Shown: positions 1-9,678 of the stretch, in pieces
How positions within the stretch are numbered: the first letter of the stretch is position 1
Layout of the letters: each line of letters opens with the position of its first letter
Assembly (NCBI GenBank): GCA_002440885.1
Contig: DJVY01000002.1
Location: 62,001-126,000, forward strand
Source of the DNA: Bacteroidales bacterium UBA6244
GTDB taxonomy: Bacteria > Bacteroidota > Bacteroidia > Bacteroidales > F082
DNA length: 64,000 nucleotides
Reading direction: 5' to 3'
The notes under the pieces: generated by a model
What the model saw: only the letters and a program-made list of their open reading frames with translations
Told to the model about the DNA's origin: nothing
Databases searched by the model: none
Program-made: the position numbers and the translations under genes

Positions 1-972
1 GTAGGATCTGCTTTTAAGCAACAAATAAAGCGTTTACATACACAAAATCAGCAAGATGAAATAAACACCGCCTTACAGGAACGCATTCAGAAAGCCTCTC
101 TGTATTTTTCTGAAAAGCTGGATAACATCCTTATTAAAGTGCTGAAAGAAACAGAACCCGATATGGATAACCGACAGACTAAAAAGACCATCACAGAGCA
201 AATAGACCGGATTTTTGAAGAAGCCACGTTCAAGCTGGAATGTCTGGAAGCCTGCAAAAATGGGTTTGAAATAAAAACATACCTTAACCGTCGTGCCAAA
301 GCCATGATACCGGATCAACAAAAAAAGAAAAGAACCCCGGTACCGGCCGTTATAAACCCAAAAGAAACTACTCACCCCGAATTATACAAAAAGCTTCGCA
401 AATGGCGTGAATCTGAAGCCGGTGGAAAAAACACGTATACCGTACTGCCGATAAAATCAATAATTGAAATAGCCAACCAAGCACCGGTAAACTTGAACAA
501 ATTGGGGAAAATTCATGGAATAGGCAAAAGGAAACTGGAGCAATATGGCGAACAGATTATCAACATTGTATTGGAAACCCTTCCAGAAAACGAGCGCAGC
601 AGCAAAATAGAAGAAGAAATTGAAGTTAAAACCACCAAAGCCAGAACCTATGAAGTAAGCTTTGATCTGTGGAAATCAGGACTATCGCCCGAAGAAATAG
701 CAAAAGAACGCGGTTTGGTGCCCTCAACTGTTTATGGCCATTTGGTCAGATTTGTAGCTACGGGCGATATCGATATAGAAAAATTAGTTTCTCTGGAAAA
801 ACTAAAAACTATTGAAGAGCTTTTTACCGAATGTGGTCCGATAACCTTATCAGAAGCTCGCTCTATTTTAGGCGAAGAATATGATTTCTGGGAACTCAGA
901 TATATCAAAGAATCCATGACCTTTCCCGAAGAAACAGATCCGCAAAAAGCCTCTGGAGATCAAAATGAATAA
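1..972 (+). CDS. C-terminal part of a helicase-like protein with HRDC and helix-turn-helix domains (5' end outside window)
   Basis: The reading frame is open from base 1, so the gene begins before the window and about 323 residues are visible. A central HRDC-like segment begins near HPELYKKLRKW and carries a helix-hairpin pattern (KIHGIGKRKLEQYG). HRDC domains bind nucleic acid at the C-terminus of RecQ- and UvrD-type helicases. After it lies a helix-turn-helix segment (GLSPEEIAKERGLVPSTVYGHL) like the HTH_40 domain. In Bacteroidota this HRDC-HTH_40 order is usually seen at the end of PIF1-like superfamily 1 helicases. The ATPase motifs would lie upstream and are not visible, so helicase identity is inferred from the tail. 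RecQ is the main alternative. It ends in TAA about 80 bases before the next gene on the same strand. Confidence 0.7.
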   Translation, partial: VGSAFKQQIKRLHTQNQQDEINTALQERIQKASLYFSEKLDNILIKVLKETEPDMDNRQTKKTITEQIDRIFEEATFKLECLEACKNGFEIKTYLNRRAKAMIPDQQKKKRTPVPAVINPKETTHPELYKKLRKWRESEAGGKNTYTVLPIKSIIEIANQAPVNLNKLGKIHGIGKRKLEQYGEQIINIVLETLPENERSSKIEEEIEVKTTKARTYEVSFDLWKSGLSPEEIAKERGLVPSTVYGHLVRFVATGDIDIEKLVSLEKLKTIEELFTECGPITLSEARSILGEEYDFWELRYIKESMTFPEETDPQKASGDQNE

Positions 973-1022
973 TTGATTTGTTAAACATTTCTAATAAATC
1001 ACTTTACTTTCAATCTTGGTTG

Positions 1023-1030
1023 TAACTTTG
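1023..1030 (+). promoter_or_regulatory. -7 promoter element for the lipoprotein at 1052
   Basis: TAACTTTG matches the Bacteroidota -7 consensus TAnnTTTG exactly and lies 21 bases before the start codon. No clear upstream TTTG (-33) element is visible. Confidence 0.5.
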
Positions 1031-1051
1031 CGGGTCTAAAAATAAGTTTTC

Positions 1052-1456
1052 ATGAAACGTAAATTCTTCTTATTCTTTTTGGTGGTCTCCACCTTATCAT
1101 TTTTCATCTCCTGCTCAGGCAGCTCCGAGAGCAGGTTCGTGGGAACATGGAAAGCTCAAAAAGTTGAAACAGATTTTAATGAAACGCGAACCACCCCTGA
1201 AATGATTGCCCAAGTGGTTGAAATGCAAAAGCAAACTTACTTCAGGATGGTAAACGACAGTGTAATGAGCATTATCTCAAAAAACAACACCCACGAAGCC
1301 AAGTGGAAATACGACAAGGAAAATAAAACAATCAGCTACTATTTCAGCAACATGAAAGGTGTTCCCAACATTTTAGGAAGATATGAAGACGGAAAAATTG
1401 TGGCTGAGTCGAACGTTCCGATTGGAAAAATTACCATCTATTACGAAAAAGAATAG
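1052..1456 (+). CDS. small lipocalin-like lipoprotein, unknown function
   Basis: This 134-residue protein starts with a short basic, hydrophobic signal sequence that ends in a lipobox-like segment (SFFISC), with Cys21 as the likely lipidation site. The body contains FVGTWKAQKVE followed by alternating short strands. This resembles the opening strand of lipocalin-like small lipoproteins common in Bacteroidota, which suggests a small beta-barrel anchored in the outer membrane facing the periplasm. No catalytic motif is visible. The stop lies one base from the convergent stop of lnt, and I see no hairpin between them. The ligand and role are unknown. Confidence 0.7.
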   Translation: MKRKFFLFFLVVSTLSFFISCSGSSESRFVGTWKAQKVETDFNETRTTPEMIAQVVEMQKQTYFRMVNDSVMSIISKNNTHEAKWKYDKENKTISYYFSNMKGVPNILGRYEDGKIVAESNVPIGKITIYYEKE

Positions 1457-1457
1457 C

Positions 1458-3062
1458 CTAAACAAGTGATTTCCGCTTGCGCAAAAAGCCTTGTGTAACA
1501 GCTATTAGCAAGACCATAACACTTATAAAACCTGACACCCTTCCAAGGTAATCACCATTTTTTACATAGTAAGTCATTTTGGTGTTGGCAAAAAGTTCCT
1601 GCGAAATAACAGCAGGTTGCCAATAAGGTGTTTTTTGCAGGATATCGCCACGCTGATTGATAAAAGCAGAAATTCCGGTATTTGCCGAACGGGCCACACT
1701 ACGTCGGGTTTCGATGGCACGCAACACTGAAAACCACAGATGCTGCCTGTGGCCGGGTGAATTTCCCCACCACCCGTCGTTGGTAATCACAACAACCAAA
1801 CCTGAGCCCAGTCGTACCGAATTAGCCACAAATTCTCCGTATACAGATTCGTAACAAATCACTGGGCTGATGCCCTTTTCAGTCGTCTCACGCGAAAAAA
1901 CCATCGGATAATCTTCCTTCTTCAAAGTGCCAACCGTACCCCCCAAATCCAAGGCCAAACCTTCAAGCGGTTTTAAAATTCCCCATGAGGGCATAATTTC
2001 AGCTCCCGGAGTTAATTTCGATTTATGGTGAATTTGATAGTTCTCCCCCTTTTCGATCAAAAACGCAGTATTGTAGGCATAATAGTGTTCATCACGATCG
2101 CGGAATTTGCGTGCGGCATGTGTTTTGGGCTCATCAGGCAACACCTTTTGGTAGGTTGTAGCACCAATGACTATGGCCAAATCAGGAAATTGATCTGAAA
2201 ACTCACGCATACGCCGCAAGTTTGCTGAATAAGCCAGCGATTCTTCCCAAATGTCTTCCTGTAGGGCCGACTCAGGAAAGACGATTACATCAGTTTCAGA
2301 GGTAGTCATTTCACTGGCAAGTGCTAAATTCTTCGAAACCAGACTGTCGGGAGAAAGATAGTATTGCTCGGTGTAGGGATCAATATTGGGCTGTACCACC
2401 ACCACCTGCATGGGCTTCCCCTGCTCGGAATAAGTGCTATAAGTAACCAGCGACCAAATAAAAGGGATAAAAATGATAAAAAGTGTTACTCCGCCTGTAA
2501 GCCATAACCTGGCAGCCGGAAGTCGACTTACAAACCCTTGTATAACATTGAAAAACATAATGTTTACTGCTAACACCCAAATCGTACCACCCAAACTCCC
2601 GGTAATTTCGTACCACTGAATCCAACTTGGTTTGGTGGCAAAAACATTACCTAAGTTAAGCCACGACCAGGTCAAATCCCAGTTCATATGAAGGTACTCA
2701 AACGTAACCCAATAAAACATAAGTATATACGTCCCGCCACGGTTACCAAATAGCCATTTTTTTGAAACATGAAAAAGCTGAAACACGATGGCCATAAAAA
2801 GAGCATTGAGCACGAAGGCCGCAATCGATCCCCACTGTGTGCTGTTCCATATCCACCAGGTAGTTAACACATTCCACACCAAAAAGGCCAGCCATGCATA
2901 CCAAAACAACCCCCTTTTCCCGGCGTCACCAAGCCGTTGCTGAAGGATTAACAAGGGGACAAAAGCAATAAAAACCAGCGGTGTAATTCCTTGTTCGGGC
3001 CACGAGATGGTCAGCAAAATGCCCGTTAAAAAAGCCAGCAATAAACCAAAATAGATTTTCAT
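1458..3062 (-). CDS. lnt: apolipoprotein N-acyltransferase
   Basis: The 534-residue protein adds the third acyl chain to the N-terminal cysteine of outer membrane lipoproteins in the inner membrane. The first roughly 220 residues form about six hydrophobic segments, and a final hydrophobic segment lies near the C-terminus. Between them is a nitrilase-type domain with the expected triad context: the glutamate in VFPESALQ, a lysine in the HHKSKLTPGAE segment, and the cysteine in PVICYESVYGEF. Length and order fit Lnt. It starts at an ATG (complement of 3060-3062) and is divergent from the sensor kinase. lspA (16312), which acts earlier in lipoprotein maturation, is also in the window but not linked. 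Confidence 0.93.
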   Translation of the reverse strand: MKIYFGLLLAFLTGILLTISWPEQGITPLVFIAFVPLLILQQRLGDAGKRGLFWYAWLAFLVWNVLTTWWIWNSTQWGSIAAFVLNALFMAIVFQLFHVSKKWLFGNRGGTYILMFYWVTFEYLHMNWDLTWSWLNLGNVFATKPSWIQWYEITGSLGGTIWVLAVNIMFFNVIQGFVSRLPAARLWLTGGVTLFIIFIPFIWSLVTYSTYSEQGKPMQVVVVQPNIDPYTEQYYLSPDSLVSKNLALASEMTTSETDVIVFPESALQEDIWEESLAYSANLRRMREFSDQFPDLAIVIGATTYQKVLPDEPKTHAARKFRDRDEHYYAYNTAFLIEKGENYQIHHKSKLTPGAEIMPSWGILKPLEGLALDLGGTVGTLKKEDYPMVFSRETTEKGISPVICYESVYGEFVANSVRLGSGLVVVITNDGWWGNSPGHRQHLWFSVLRAIETRRSVARSANTGISAFINQRGDILQKTPYWQPAVISQELFANTKMTYYVKNGDYLGRVSGFISVMVLLIAVTQGFLRKRKSLV

Positions 3063-3204
3063 AACATTACGATATTGTCGGCGAAGTTAGCAAAAACCAA
3101 ACAATCAGATTTACCCGGGTATTACGCCAAAGTAAAATTATCTTTCGGAATGCCTGCTTGTTGATGTTTTTACGAAGTGGGAGGCTAAACTCCTCAGAAA
3201 GCAT

Positions 3205-3212
3205 TATATTTG
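3205..3212 (+). promoter_or_regulatory. -7 promoter element for the hybrid histidine kinase
   Basis: TATATTTG matches TAnnTTTG and lies 38 bases upstream of the ATG at 3251. It would sit inside the coding region if the longer TTG start at 3158 were used, so it supports the ATG at 3251 as the true start. Confidence 0.5.
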
Positions 3213-3250
3213 TTTTACTTTTTCCGAAAATAAAAAACTCATTGAAACGC

Positions 3251-5653
3251 ATGGCGCCATCCACACATAAAACATTTTTTAGCCACCTGTGGTTGGTCGC
3301 TTTGATTTTCCTGAGTCACTCATCCTTTTCAAAGCCCGGTGAACATCCTGAAGCCACAAAGGGTAAACTAAATCTTTCGCAGTGGAGTTTTACTCACAAC
3401 GGCAATATACCGCTCACGGGCGAATGGGAGTTTTACTGGAACAAACTACTCTCTCCGAACGATTTTAAGACAGATCACCTCCCTGAGTTTTATCATTTTC
3501 CACATATTTGGTCAGATCTGCCGCAACAGAGCAACACATACAGCAACAGTGGCTTTGCCACTTACAAGCTGACTGTTGACATGCCGCCTGATACCTCTAT
3601 CCTTGCCATTCATTTAGTGGATTTTTATTCGGCTTACACGCTTTGGTTAAATGGAGAAATATTCGCCACCAACGGCATCGTTGGCTCATCAAAAGACCAA
3701 TCGATTCCGCAATGGCTTCCTGTTACCAAATCATTTGTGAGTGATGGCAAGCCTTTGGAGCTGGTTCTGCAAATCTCCAACTTTCATCACAGCAAAGGTG
3801 GATTACTTATCCCACCAGTACTGGGAAGCGCCGAACAACTTTTTGCCGAACAGCAACAACTACTGGCTTCCAACCTACTGCTCACCGGTGCGCTCATTAT
3901 GGGCGGGCTGTTTTTCATGGGCTTGTTCCTTTTTGGCCGCCACAACAAAGCGATTTTGTATTTTTCACTTTTTTGTCTGGTCTACAGCTATCGAATTATT
4001 GGTACAGGCGAGTATTACCTGCATTCGTTAATTCCTGATTTAAGCTGGTTTATTACAGTGAGACTTGAATACGTGACTCTTTTCTTAAGTCCGTATTTAT
4101 TTATGCTGTTCATCCAGTCGGTTTATCCAAGAGAAACAAACAGGATAATTGCAGCTATTCTCAAATACATATCATTGGCTTTGGCTGTAATGGCTATCCT
4201 TTTGCCGCCAGGAATTTTCACCTCAATAGTTACTTCCTATCTGTTGTTTTTAGTTTTGTATATCCTTTACGGAACTTATGTGTTTATATTGGCCGGATTG
4301 CGCAAACGACAAGGCTCACTTTTTGCAATCTTGAGCATGGTAGTTATTTTTGCGGTCTTCACCCATGAGATTCTCAGTTATCTGGAATATACTCCTCACT
4401 ATCCCTTTTTAAGTTTTTTAGGCTACGCGTTGTTCTTTTTCTTTCAGTCGCTTATTTTATCCTACCGGTTTGCTAACCATTTTAAACAGGCTCAGGCTAA
4501 AGCGGAACAGGCGGCCATTGCGAAAGCTGAATTTCTGGCTACGATGAGTCACGAAATCAGGACACCGATGAATGGGGTTATCGGCATGACAAGCCTGTTG
4601 CTGCGAACACCACTGAATGAAGAACAATCTGAATATGTTGAAACCATCAGAAGCAGTGGCGAGAATTTGCTCACCATAATAAACGACATTCTCGATTTTT
4701 CAAAAATTGAACACGGTAAAATGAAACTCGAGAGCAAACCTTTTTGTTTGTACGATATTATTGATGAGGCCATCGCGCTTCTTGCCAATATGGCCAAAGA
4801 AAAAAATCTCAGTTTGACCGTTGAAAAGGAGAAGTCCGTTCCGAATCACCTTATTGGCGACATGACCCGACTTAAACAGGTTATCGTTAACCTGCTCAAT
4901 AACGCGATTAAATTTACTTATCATGGAGGCGTGATACTTAAGGTGGAAACAAAAGGAGAAAAAGAGAACGAGGTAACTATTTTGTTTACGGTGATCGATT
5001 CAGGAATTGGTATCGCGGAAGAAAAATTCAACCTGCTTTTTCAGTCATTTTCACAAATCGATTCGTCGAGCGCACGCCAGTTTGCCGGTACAGGACTGGG
5101 GCTCGCCATCTCGAAACAGCTGGTAAATTTAATGGGTGGCTCAATATGGCTTGAGTCTGAAATAGACAAAGGCTCCAAATTTTTCTTCACAGCACGTATG
5201 AAAAGAGACCTGCAGCAATCTCCTCCATGCAAGAAAGAAAAAGAATACTATCAGCCAGTGGAATCGAAGGCTGAAAAAATGAAATCACTTAAAGTACTTG
5301 TAGTTGACGACAATCTGATAAACCAAAAAATCGCAGTTACTTTACTCAACAAAATGGGGATAAACAGCGATGTTGCTTCAAATGGCCTGCAAGCTTTTGA
5401 AACCTGTAAAAAAGCCCACTATGATCTCATTCTAATGGACGTTCAAATGCCAGAAATGGATGGAATTGAAGCAACCATTGCCATTAACAATTACTATAAA
5501 GTCGGAAACAACACCCCTCCAAAAATAATTGCCATGACAGCGAATGTAATGGGAAATACCGAAGAAAACTGTACGCAAGCCGGCATGATCGATTTTATAA
5601 CGAAACCTGTAAAATTCATTGATTTACAAGCTTGTATAACTAAGCATAGTTAG
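3251..5653 (+). CDS. hybrid sensor histidine kinase with 7TMR-DISM sensor and receiver domain
   Basis: This 800-residue signalling protein has a signal peptide, then a periplasmic carbohydrate-binding-like region of about 180 residues (with LTGEWEFYW and a galactose-binding-like fold), then seven hydrophobic segments. This is the 7TMR-DISM layout. A histidine kinase core follows: the H-box [10 protein letters not shown] with His434 as predicted phosphosite, an N-box ([13 protein letters not shown]), and the DSGIGI and GTGLGLAIS glycine boxes. A C-terminal receiver domain has an acidic pair (VVDDN), Asp730 in [13 protein letters not shown], and the conserved Lys in TKPVKF. There is no DNA-binding output domain, so phosphoryl groups must pass to another protein or act through the receiver. 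An in-frame TTG extension to 3158 is possible but unlikely, because the signal peptide starts at 3251. The signal is unknown. Its stop codon overlaps that of the convergent S41 protease. Confidence 0.9.
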   Translation: MAPSTHKTFFSHLWLVALIFLSHSSFSKPGEHPEATKGKLNLSQWSFTHNGNIPLTGEWEFYWNKLLSPNDFKTDHLPEFYHFPHIWSDLPQQSNTYSNSGFATYKLTVDMPPDTSILAIHLVDFYSAYTLWLNGEIFATNGIVGSSKDQSIPQWLPVTKSFVSDGKPLELVLQISNFHHSKGGLLIPPVLGSAEQLFAEQQQLLASNLLLTGALIMGGLFFMGLFLFGRHNKAILYFSLFCLVYSYRIIGTGEYYLHSLIPDLSWFITVRLEYVTLFLSPYLFMLFIQSVYPRETNRIIAAILKYISLALAVMAILLPPGIFTSIVTSYLLFLVLYILYGTYVFILAGLRKRQGSLFAILSMVVIFAVFTHEILSYLEYTPHYPFLSFLGYALFFFFQSLILSYRFANHFKQAQAKAEQAAIAKAEFLATMSHEIRTPMNGVIGMTSLLLRTPLNEEQSEYVETIRSSGENLLTIINDILDFSKIEHGKMKLESKPFCLYDIIDEAIALLANMAKEKNLSLTVEKEKSVPNHLIGDMTRLKQVIVNLLNNAIKFTYHGGVILKVETKGEKENEVTILFTVIDSGIGIAEEKFNLLFQSFSQIDSSSARQFAGTGLGLAISKQLVNLMGGSIWLESEIDKGSKFFFTARMKRDLQQSPPCKKEKEYYQPVESKAEKMKSLKVLVVDDNLINQKIAVTLLNKMGINSDVASNGLQAFETCKKAHYDLILMDVQMPEMDGIEATIAINNYYKVGNNTPPKIIAMTANVMGNTEENCTQAGMIDFITKPVKFIDLQACITKHS

Positions 5654-7272
5654 TTTAGAGGCTTATTGAGCTCAAAAACAGCACGGTTAAAAGTTGAGTC
5701 AATTTGGTGGAAAATGGGATAAAATCCTTTCTCATCAAGAATATTCCGGCCAACATAGGCTTTAAACAAGGTCTTGACTTTATTTTTCGAGAGATCTACC
5801 TGCTCCTTTTGGGCAACTATTCCCTTTTCTTCTGCATACTTAACAAGCTCATCATAGGTTTTATCAGTCATTGAAAAACCCTTATTGAAGGACGCAAAAT
5901 CGGTAAACCGATTAAGTTCTGTACGACGCTGGTCGGTAAAATCGAAGGCAAACGAAAAAAGAAGTCCGCGATTAACGAGCAGGTTATAATAAGTATGGAG
6001 GGTATCGGTAACGAGCGGAACGTAAATATCAGGCATAATACCACCGCCACCGTAAACAACTTTTCCACCTTTGGTAACATATTTCAGGCTGTCGTTGAGC
6101 TGTGCGCTGTCGGCATGTTGCATCTCGCCAGACAAATAACGGTGATATGATTCAGAGAAATAATCCTCAAAATTCTCATCTTTTGTATAGGGTTTTTGAA
6201 TACATCTCCCCGTTGGCGTGTAATATCTGGCCACTGTAAGTCGCAAGGCCGATCCATCGGGCAGGCTCATCTGTTCCTGAACCAGACCTTTGCCAAAAGA
6301 CCGTCGTCCAATAATTACCCCTTTATCGTTATCCTGAAGAGCTCCACTCACAATTTCGCTGGCCGAAGCAGATCCTTCATCGATTAAAATGGCCACAGCA
6401 CTGTTCTCCAAACGTCCTGAATTGGAGGCGTAGGCAAAGCGCTTTTTCCGGTTTTTTCCTTCCGTGTAAACAATTAGTTCGCCATCGGCCAAAAATTCAT
6501 CGGCAATATCGATGGCTGCCTGTAAAAATCCGCCCGGATTGCCACGCAAATCCAGGATAAGCTTTTGCATGCCATCGGCTCGCAGCTTATCAACGGCCAG
6601 ATTAAATTCCTCGTAGGTAGTTGCCGAAAAAGTATTCAGTTTGATATACCCCGTGCTAGGATTTACCATGTAGGCCACATCGAGGCTATAAGTCGGGATG
6701 ACATCCCGCGTGATACCAAAATCGATCAGCTTCGGGACACCGCGTCGAAAAATGCTCACCATAACCTTTGTACCTTTTTTGCCTTTGAGCAGGCGCATGG
6801 CTGTATTATTGTTAACTCCGTTCCCGGCAATAAGCGAGTCGTCAACTTTTACAATGCGGTCGCCGGCCATAAGTCCCACTTTCTCAGAAGGACCGCCGGG
6901 GATGGTATTTATCACCGTAATGCTGTCTTTTTCTATCCGAAACGAAATACCAATTCCTTCAAAACTACCCATGAGCGGATCGTTAACCTGATGAAATTCC
7001 TCAGCAGTTATGTAAGCAGAATGCGGATCAAGGTCTTCGAGAACACCTTTAATGGCGTCAGTTTCTAAAATTTTTAAATCAACAGTATCCACATAATCAC
7101 TTACAATATAGTCAAGAATGTCACTCACTTTGTTGTAGTTGGCAGCCTCGCGCGAAAACAACGGATCGAAGGAACTATTGCTTTGGGGCAAACGGCTTCC
7201 AAGCCAGATGCCCAGAATCAGAATGATAGAAAAGAGAAAGGGCAGATATTTGTAGAATTTTCCTGAAGTCAT
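5650..7272 (-). CDS. S41 family C-terminal processing protease (tail-specific protease) with PDZ domain
   Basis: This 540-residue serine protease has one N-terminal hydrophobic anchor (about residues 8-26), so it is probably a membrane-tethered periplasmic enzyme. A tail-protease N-terminal helical region is followed by a PDZ domain ([16 protein letters not shown] to [14 protein letters not shown]). The S41 catalytic core has the nucleophile segment [15 protein letters not shown] and the lysine in [13 protein letters not shown], which form the Ser-Lys dyad of the CtpA/Prc family. These proteases trim or degrade proteins from their C-termini in the cell envelope. I chose the ATG at 7272 over a GTG at 7308 because a promoter element (7287-7294) lies between them. 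The stop overlaps that of the convergent histidine kinase by three bases. Confidence 0.92.
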   Translation of the reverse strand: MTSGKFYKYLPFLFSIILILGIWLGSRLPQSNSSFDPLFSREAANYNKVSDILDYIVSDYVDTVDLKILETDAIKGVLEDLDPHSAYITAEEFHQVNDPLMGSFEGIGISFRIEKDSITVINTIPGGPSEKVGLMAGDRIVKVDDSLIAGNGVNNNTAMRLLKGKKGTKVMVSIFRRGVPKLIDFGITRDVIPTYSLDVAYMVNPSTGYIKLNTFSATTYEEFNLAVDKLRADGMQKLILDLRGNPGGFLQAAIDIADEFLADGELIVYTEGKNRKKRFAYASNSGRLENSAVAILIDEGSASASEIVSGALQDNDKGVIIGRRSFGKGLVQEQMSLPDGSALRLTVARYYTPTGRCIQKPYTKDENFEDYFSESYHRYLSGEMQHADSAQLNDSLKYVTKGGKVVYGGGGIMPDIYVPLVTDTLHTYYNLLVNRGLLFSFAFDFTDQRRTELNRFTDFASFNKGFSMTDKTYDELVKYAEEKGIVAQKEQVDLSKNKVKTLFKAYVGRNILDEKGFYPIFHQIDSTFNRAVFELNKPLN

Positions 7273-7286
7273 TTTTATTTTTTTTG

Positions 7287-7294
7287 CAAAAGTA
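7287..7294 (-). promoter_or_regulatory. -7 promoter element for the S41 protease
   Basis: On the minus strand this reads TACTTTTG, an exact TAnnTTTG match, 14 bases upstream of the ATG at 7272. It implies a very short leader and separates the protease from the arylsulfotransferase-like gene upstream. Confidence 0.5.
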
Positions 7295-7330
7295 GTGAAT
7301 ACCACCAAGTGTATTTAAAAAAAGAAAGGG

Positions 7331-9451
7331 TCATTTTACCAGTTTGGTTCTGAAAAGCTGATGGTCACCATCAGAAATCACCATGACGTAATGCCCGTGT
7401 GGCAATGGCAACGAAAGATCAACTTCAAGAACAGGCGACATGATGTGTTCATAAACAAGCCATCCAGTGTGGCTATAAATGCGAACACTGGAGAAATGTC
7501 GGTTCTGGCTTTCAATATGTATCCGATCGATAAATGGATTTGGAAAAACCTGCACCTCCGTAAGGGATACCGACTCGGAATAAGTTCCGATTCCTGTCTC
7601 CGAACGCCCTGTCACAAAGACCTGATGCGATTTCCGCTCAGCCACATCTTCAGAGATAAAGTCCTGCGCAAAAGTTACAAAACCGCAAATAACACCGGTG
7701 TCCTGAGGCACAAACCTGAGATTGAAAACGGCCGACTCCCCGGGAACAATATTAACCGGTAACTCATCGACTAAGCGATATTGAGGATCATCAAAGTAAA
7801 CCTCGTTAATGGTTAAAGTGTCATGGTAATTATTCGTCAAACTAACTTGCCGTGTAGCCGAATCATGTTGAAGTATTGCGCCAAAAGCAAGTGTATCTTG
7901 AGTCGAGGTAAGAATGGGTGACTGCCAGTTAAACTTAAAAGCCCTGTAGTTGATGTGGTTAAATGAAAACTGCAACGCGATATCACCGAGCGTATTAAAT
8001 TCAGTTATGCTGGGAATACCACTTCCCCATCCCACCACCGCATGTCCGTTTTCAAGTCGCTGGGCATTGCCTAAATAACTACCAAAGATATCCGGAGAAC
8101 TCCTTAACCTGCTTACCTCACGGGCCGTCATGTTATCATAATCCATTTCAAATTCTACTGCGCTTGAGTATTGAGGCACATGACAATTTCCATTATCAAA
8201 AACACTTAAATTTCCCGATGAAGGGATTAGGCGGGCATCATGTTGATGACAAAACAGATCAGTTGAATCAATCAGGGTAAATTGGTTCATCTTTCCTCCG
8301 AACCGCCATATGATTTGCCCTGTATTGCGGTTTATTCGGGTAACTTCGTCCAGATTTCTGGAAGAAATAATCATTGTAGTGTCAGTATCAAGCTCTATGC
8401 TGTTTCCATGCACATAGTCAATAATGCTTCCCAGCAGATTGATCCGGTCGGCAGCATCTGTAATTGCAAAATGATCCCAGCTGCGCCACTCAATAATTAC
8501 TTCGTCGTTTATATCCAACTCCTGTATAATCAGTCCGGTAACACTCGCATTAGGATTGCCACCGGGAACAATAAGGCTCATGTCAACCAATTGAACATCA
8601 TAGGCCATAAGAAACTTATGTCCATTTTCAGTAAGGATTAGCTCGTGTATATCAGCAAAATATCCATTACCTGCCCTGATGGTATCTACCACATCAAAAT
8701 AGGGATTCATTTCATAAAATTCCCAATGTGTGCGCCCGTAGTAACTCAAATTTCCATTGGGTTGAATTTTAAAATCTGCTCCCGTGTTACCTTGAAGCAT
8801 GCGATAAAAAACGGGTGTTGCCGCATTATCGTAAATCGCCAGAAATTCGTTTGAACGTGATTTATTGCTGATGGTAGCCAGGAAAATATAACCTGGTGAC
8901 GGATTATTATGGTGGGTGATGGTGATATCAGGCAATCCCTGAGGCAGGTCGTCACCAACTTTATCCGATAGCATGTCGTTCTGGTTTTCATCAATTTCTT
9001 CGCCCGTAATCGATTTCTGCAAAATTTTAAGCTGATGCGCTTTAGCGGTCCGGCTAATCTCAAACTGATAATTTACCAATCTAACCGACTGAAAATAAAT
9101 TTCCACAGCAACTTGCTCTCCCCGGCAAAATGGTCGGTCAGGCCTGAATATTATTGTCTTTTTATCTGAGCCTAAGACAATACCCCCACTAACAATCCCA
9201 CTTTCTGACCCGTGGACTACGAATTCGAAATCATCGGATGCGTATGGGAGGACCGGCGTTTTTAGTCGGCAAACAACAGCGCTTTCGGGGCTAACATACA
9301 AGGCATTGGGAACAGGAGAAAGGTACAACAACCTGCTTTCCTGACTTATGGCAGGTATGGCAATTAAAAAAACAAAAAAAAACAAAAGTGACCTCAGGCC
9401 GTGTTTCGCCCAGGACAATTCCTTTGATTTATAACAACAATCTACCTTCAT
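7331..9451 (-). CDS. secreted arylsulfotransferase-like beta-propeller protein with T9SS sorting domain
   Basis: This 706-residue protein has a signal peptide ending near AIPAISQ and an N-terminal beta-sandwich of about 110 residues. A propeller region follows with motifs of the arylsulfotransferase (ASST) family: HWEFYEMNPYFDVVD, EWRSWDHF, GQIIWRFGGK, and HQHDARLIPSSGNLSVFDNGN. The histidines of the last motif match the position of the conserved ASST catalytic histidine region. ASSTs move sulfate from a phenolic sulfate donor to an acceptor phenol without PAPS. A choice-of-anchor/Ig-like segment comes next, then a C-terminal domain beginning VFPNPFIDRIHIES, the type A sorting signal of T9SS, so export to the cell surface is expected. 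I took ATG 9451 because it directly precedes a basic-hydrophobic signal sequence; an in-frame start at 9493 would add 14 residues. Enzymatic activity is not proven, since many ASST-like propellers in this phylum are uncharacterised. Confidence 0.78.
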   Translation of the reverse strand: MKVDCCYKSKELSWAKHGLRSLLFFFVFLIAIPAISQESRLLYLSPVPNALYVSPESAVVCRLKTPVLPYASDDFEFVVHGSESGIVSGGIVLGSDKKTIIFRPDRPFCRGEQVAVEIYFQSVRLVNYQFEISRTAKAHQLKILQKSITGEEIDENQNDMLSDKVGDDLPQGLPDITITHHNNPSPGYIFLATISNKSRSNEFLAIYDNAATPVFYRMLQGNTGADFKIQPNGNLSYYGRTHWEFYEMNPYFDVVDTIRAGNGYFADIHELILTENGHKFLMAYDVQLVDMSLIVPGGNPNASVTGLIIQELDINDEVIIEWRSWDHFAITDAADRINLLGSIIDYVHGNSIELDTDTTMIISSRNLDEVTRINRNTGQIIWRFGGKMNQFTLIDSTDLFCHQHDARLIPSSGNLSVFDNGNCHVPQYSSAVEFEMDYDNMTAREVSRLRSSPDIFGSYLGNAQRLENGHAVVGWGSGIPSITEFNTLGDIALQFSFNHINYRAFKFNWQSPILTSTQDTLAFGAILQHDSATRQVSLTNNYHDTLTINEVYFDDPQYRLVDELPVNIVPGESAVFNLRFVPQDTGVICGFVTFAQDFISEDVAERKSHQVFVTGRSETGIGTYSESVSLTEVQVFPNPFIDRIHIESQNRHFSSVRIYSHTGWLVYEHIMSPVLEVDLSLPLPHGHYVMVISDGDHQLFRTKLVK

Positions 9452-9567
9452 TCGCTCAACGATTAAAATTTGATAACTACCTCCGAATGACACATTTTAA
9501 CTGATCAGGGTTGGCAATACTTACCATACACTTTCCATAACAAGTCATTATTCCAAAATCGGGAAAA

Positions 9568-9575
9568 CAAAAATA
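9568..9575 (-). promoter_or_regulatory. possible -7 element for the arylsulfotransferase-like gene
   Basis: TATTTTTG on the minus strand fits TAnnTTTG, but it lies about 115 bases from the proposed start and the surroundings are very AT-rich, so a chance match is possible. Confidence 0.25.
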
Positions 9576-9678
9576 ACAAAACAATTTTTATTTCATTGTT
9601 TTTCAGGCAATTAATTTTATGGCATTTAATTTGTCAATATATATAAATATGAGTACATTTAAACCAAATTGTATAATC

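Noticed and set aside
3158..3250. N-terminal extension of the histidine kinase from a TTG codon
   Set aside because: A good promoter element (3205-3212) lies within it and the signal peptide begins at ATG 3251.
6565..7068. Plus-strand open frame of 167 codons inside the S41 protease gene
   Set aside because: Antisense to the PDZ and protease domains, with no signal or motif of its own.
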